This document shows, in pieces, positions 4,957-5,800 of a stretch of DNA of 5,800 nucleotides. The translations under genes were made by a program, and so were the position numbers. The notes beneath the pieces are model-generated. The model searched no databases and was not told where the DNA came from. It worked only from the letters and a program-made list of their open reading frames with translations. Source of the stretch: Puniceicoccales bacterium (GTDB lineage Bacteria > Verrucomicrobiota > Verrucomicrobiia > Opitutales > LL51); NCBI GenBank assembly GCA_031266235.1, contig JAISBJ010000078.1:1-5800 (forward strand). Direction: 5' to 3'. Position 1 is the stretch's first letter, and each line of letters begins with the position of its first letter.

Positions 4957-5162
4957 CGCTATTTTTACGTTGATATTTTATTCCTATTTTTTTTAATGGA
5001 TTTTGATTTTTTGATCGGGCTTTTGATCGAGCCCCGGCCGGCGGTTTGCACTTCGTGCAAACCGCCGGGCCTCCTTGGAGGCCCAGGGGATTACCATCCC
5101 CTGGCCGGGGCCCGAACAACATCCGCGACAATTCCCCAGCCGAAATTTGGAGCGCTTACCCC
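4957..5162. other. Gap ahead of the 132-residue tail gene
   Basis: This 206-bp gap contains no gene. The part nearest the tail gene (4957-5030) is T-rich on the plus strand and includes TTTTGATCGGGC followed at once by TTTTGATCGAGC (5009-5032). The centre is the four-way-junction palindrome at 5031-5111. The remaining 50 bases up to the stop of the terminator-like gene show nothing recognisable. Confidence 0.65.
5031..5111. repeat. Fully paired 81-nt cruciform / four-way-junction palindrome
   Basis: The outer stem GCCCCGGCC (5031-5039) pairs with GGCCGGGGC (5103-5111). Inside it are three hairpins placed back to back. GGCGGTTTGCAC (5040-5051) pairs with 5055-5066 across TTC. GGGCCTCC (5067-5074) pairs with GGAGGCCC (5077-5084) across TT. 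AGGGGAT (5085-5091) pairs with ATCCCCT (5096-5102) across TACC. Only the three small loops are unpaired, and every stem is perfect. The same fold is available to both DNA strands and to RNA, apart from wobble pairs. No coding role is likely. Confidence 0.95.
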
Positions 5163-5615
5163 TCAAACACAGCCCATGGTCGTGAAATGGACGGCGATCA
5201 TATTTCTATGGACGTCGCCTTCGAAAGTCCACGGGTCCTTGGTGCGGCAAGCGATCGTCCACCGCTGCCCGCCGCAATTCATTTCGTACAAATGGAGCAA
5301 AGCAGCGACCTTTTCGGCGATCAAAATCGCGCTCCGCCCCGTCCGATTGGTGAGGATATTTTCGACAATTTGTATGGAAAAATCGATCTGCTCGTAGACG
5401 GGCCCGGGGACATTTTCGATGATTCTTCGCGGCAGAGGTGGCCGAATAAATAGGCCCTCGCCGATGCCATCCACCGCCAATCGCTCGCAAAATGCCTCAA
5501 AATTACTCCGCTTATCGCCGACGATAAACAGCGGTAAAAAATCATTTTTCGAGCGCAAAATTTCATAAATCCTGTCCTGGAAATGCTCCAAAATTCCTTC
5601 CCGTGGCTGCTTCAT
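5163..5615 (-). CDS. Tail terminator-like phage protein
   Basis: The 150-residue protein begins MKQPREGILEHFQDRIYEIL. It has a strand and helix region with FIVGDKRSNFEAFCERL, then IRPPLPRRIIENVPGPVYEQ (about 57-76). FSIQIVENILTNRTGRSA and the helix ILIAEKVAALLHLY follow (79-110), and it ends with DPWTFEGDVHRNMIAVHFTT. An N-terminal helix, a beta strand with 'VEN...NRTG', a helix '(A)E.V...LH' and a final strand after 'DP' fit tail terminator proteins (Mu gp37/lambda gpU-like), which cap the tail tube and join it to the head. The start is set by AAAGGG (5626-5621), five bases ahead, and by overlap with the upstream stop as TGATG. The longer frame from 5636 would add seven residues inside the upstream gene. 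The terminator role is inferred from pattern and from the gene order. Confidence 0.6.
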   Translation of the reverse strand: MKQPREGILEHFQDRIYEILRSKNDFLPLFIVGDKRSNFEAFCERLAVDGIGEGLFIRPPLPRRIIENVPGPVYEQIDFSIQIVENILTNRTGRSAILIAEKVAALLHLYEMNCGGQRWTIACRTKDPWTFEGDVHRNMIAVHFTTMGCV

Positions 5616-5800
5616 CAGAACCCTTTCAATTGCCATGCGGTCGCCACTTTCGGCCGGCTGTGAACGACACTAATCGACTGCTGCACCCCCAGTAAACGGT
5701 CGTCGGGCACCGAAATCGCTAGGTCTCCATTGACCACCTTCTGCAACTGCAGCCGCGCCTGATCCGCTAAACGCACCTGGTCCGCCGTCAGCTTTAACCC
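5615..5800 (-). CDS. C-terminal part of a phage head-tail connector-like protein (5' end outside window)
   Basis: Sixty-one residues of an open frame run from the right edge to TGA 5617-5615. The sequence includes LTADQVRLADQARLQLQKVV, then NGDLAISVPDDRLLG, and ends VVHSRPKVATAWQLKGF. A helix with L..A...L..V..G(D) followed by a short strand and a final S.PKV.....LKGF resembles the end of Mu gp36 (DUF1320) proteins, which join the neck between head and tail. That fits its place just before a terminator-like gene, with which it shares a TGATG overlap. The match is short and from memory, so treat it as a suggestion. No start can be assigned. Confidence 0.5.
   Translation of the reverse strand, partial: GLKLTADQVRLADQARLQLQKVVNGDLAISVPDDRLLGVQQSISVVHSRPKVATAWQLKGF
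5621..5626 (-). promoter_or_regulatory. Ribosome-binding site inside the upstream gene's end
   Basis: AAAGGG on the minus strand is five bases from ATG 5615. It lies within the coding end of the upstream gene (codons for LKGF), so the two are probably translated in a coupled way. It favours this ATG over the one at 5636. Confidence 0.65.

Noticed and set aside
5031..5111. tRNA or tmRNA-like cloverleaf
   Set aside because: The stem sizes, missing CCA-side features, absent conserved loop bases and the lack of unpaired junction bases do not fit any tRNA.
4426..5397. Plus-strand open frame of 323 codons
   Set aside because: It runs antisense through the 132-residue gene, the palindrome and the terminator-like gene, and its composition follows those features. 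There is no start signal.

Overview
This window looks like the late (virion) end of a prophage or defective prophage, read right to left on the minus strand, joined at its left edge to a fragment of a host gene on the plus strand. The tail-gene style points to a Verrucomicrobiota-type host (Opitutae-like). The pointers are a hub protein with an RWVPDA..YFDY motif and a GPAKHLGPDDL segment, and a fibre head domain with an ADEW..GAKQHAEIIF segment. I recall this style from prophages of that phylum; I have not searched for it. Coding DNA is of moderate GC, while the gaps are very AT-rich and interrupted by compact GC-rich hairpins.

Layout from right to left, which is the direction of transcription. 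(1) 5615-5800: C-terminal end of a virion gene whose start lies outside the window, faintly like Mu gp36 (DUF1320). (2) 5163-5615: a 150-residue protein resembling a tail terminator, coupled to the previous gene by a TGATG overlap. (3) 4957-5162: a gap holding an 81-nt, fully paired four-way-junction palindrome. (4) 4558-4956: a 132-residue small tail protein. (5) 4393-4557: a gap with a hairpin and an 11-bp tandem repeat. (6) 2809-4389: a tail fibre with eight YYT repeats, seven of them carrying a cysteine, and a beta-rich tip. (7) 2679-2807 and 2504-2632: two tandem copies of a 42-codon coiled-coil gene, made by a 156-bp duplication. (8) 2300-2503: a gap with a second multi-hairpin element. 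(9) 554-2299: a baseplate-hub-like tail protein of 581 residues. (10) 357-567: an 86-bp tandem duplication of the hub 3' end that creates two chained small ORFs. (11) 113-313: a 66-codon ORF ending at the junction. (12) 2-118, plus strand: a piece of a LivH/UrtB-type permease that stops abruptly.

The genes fit a tail-assembly block: a connector/terminator pair, a small tail protein, a receptor-binding fibre with coiled-coil accessories, and a hub. No tape-measure gene lies between terminator and hub, where one is normally found. The late genes run straight into a broken host permease gene, which suggests insertion inside a host gene, as a Mu-like transposing phage would do. No integrase or transposase is visible. 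The most unusual features are the perfect four-way-junction palindrome, its relative with the same kinds of module in opposite order, and the two independent tandem duplications that multiply very small ORFs.
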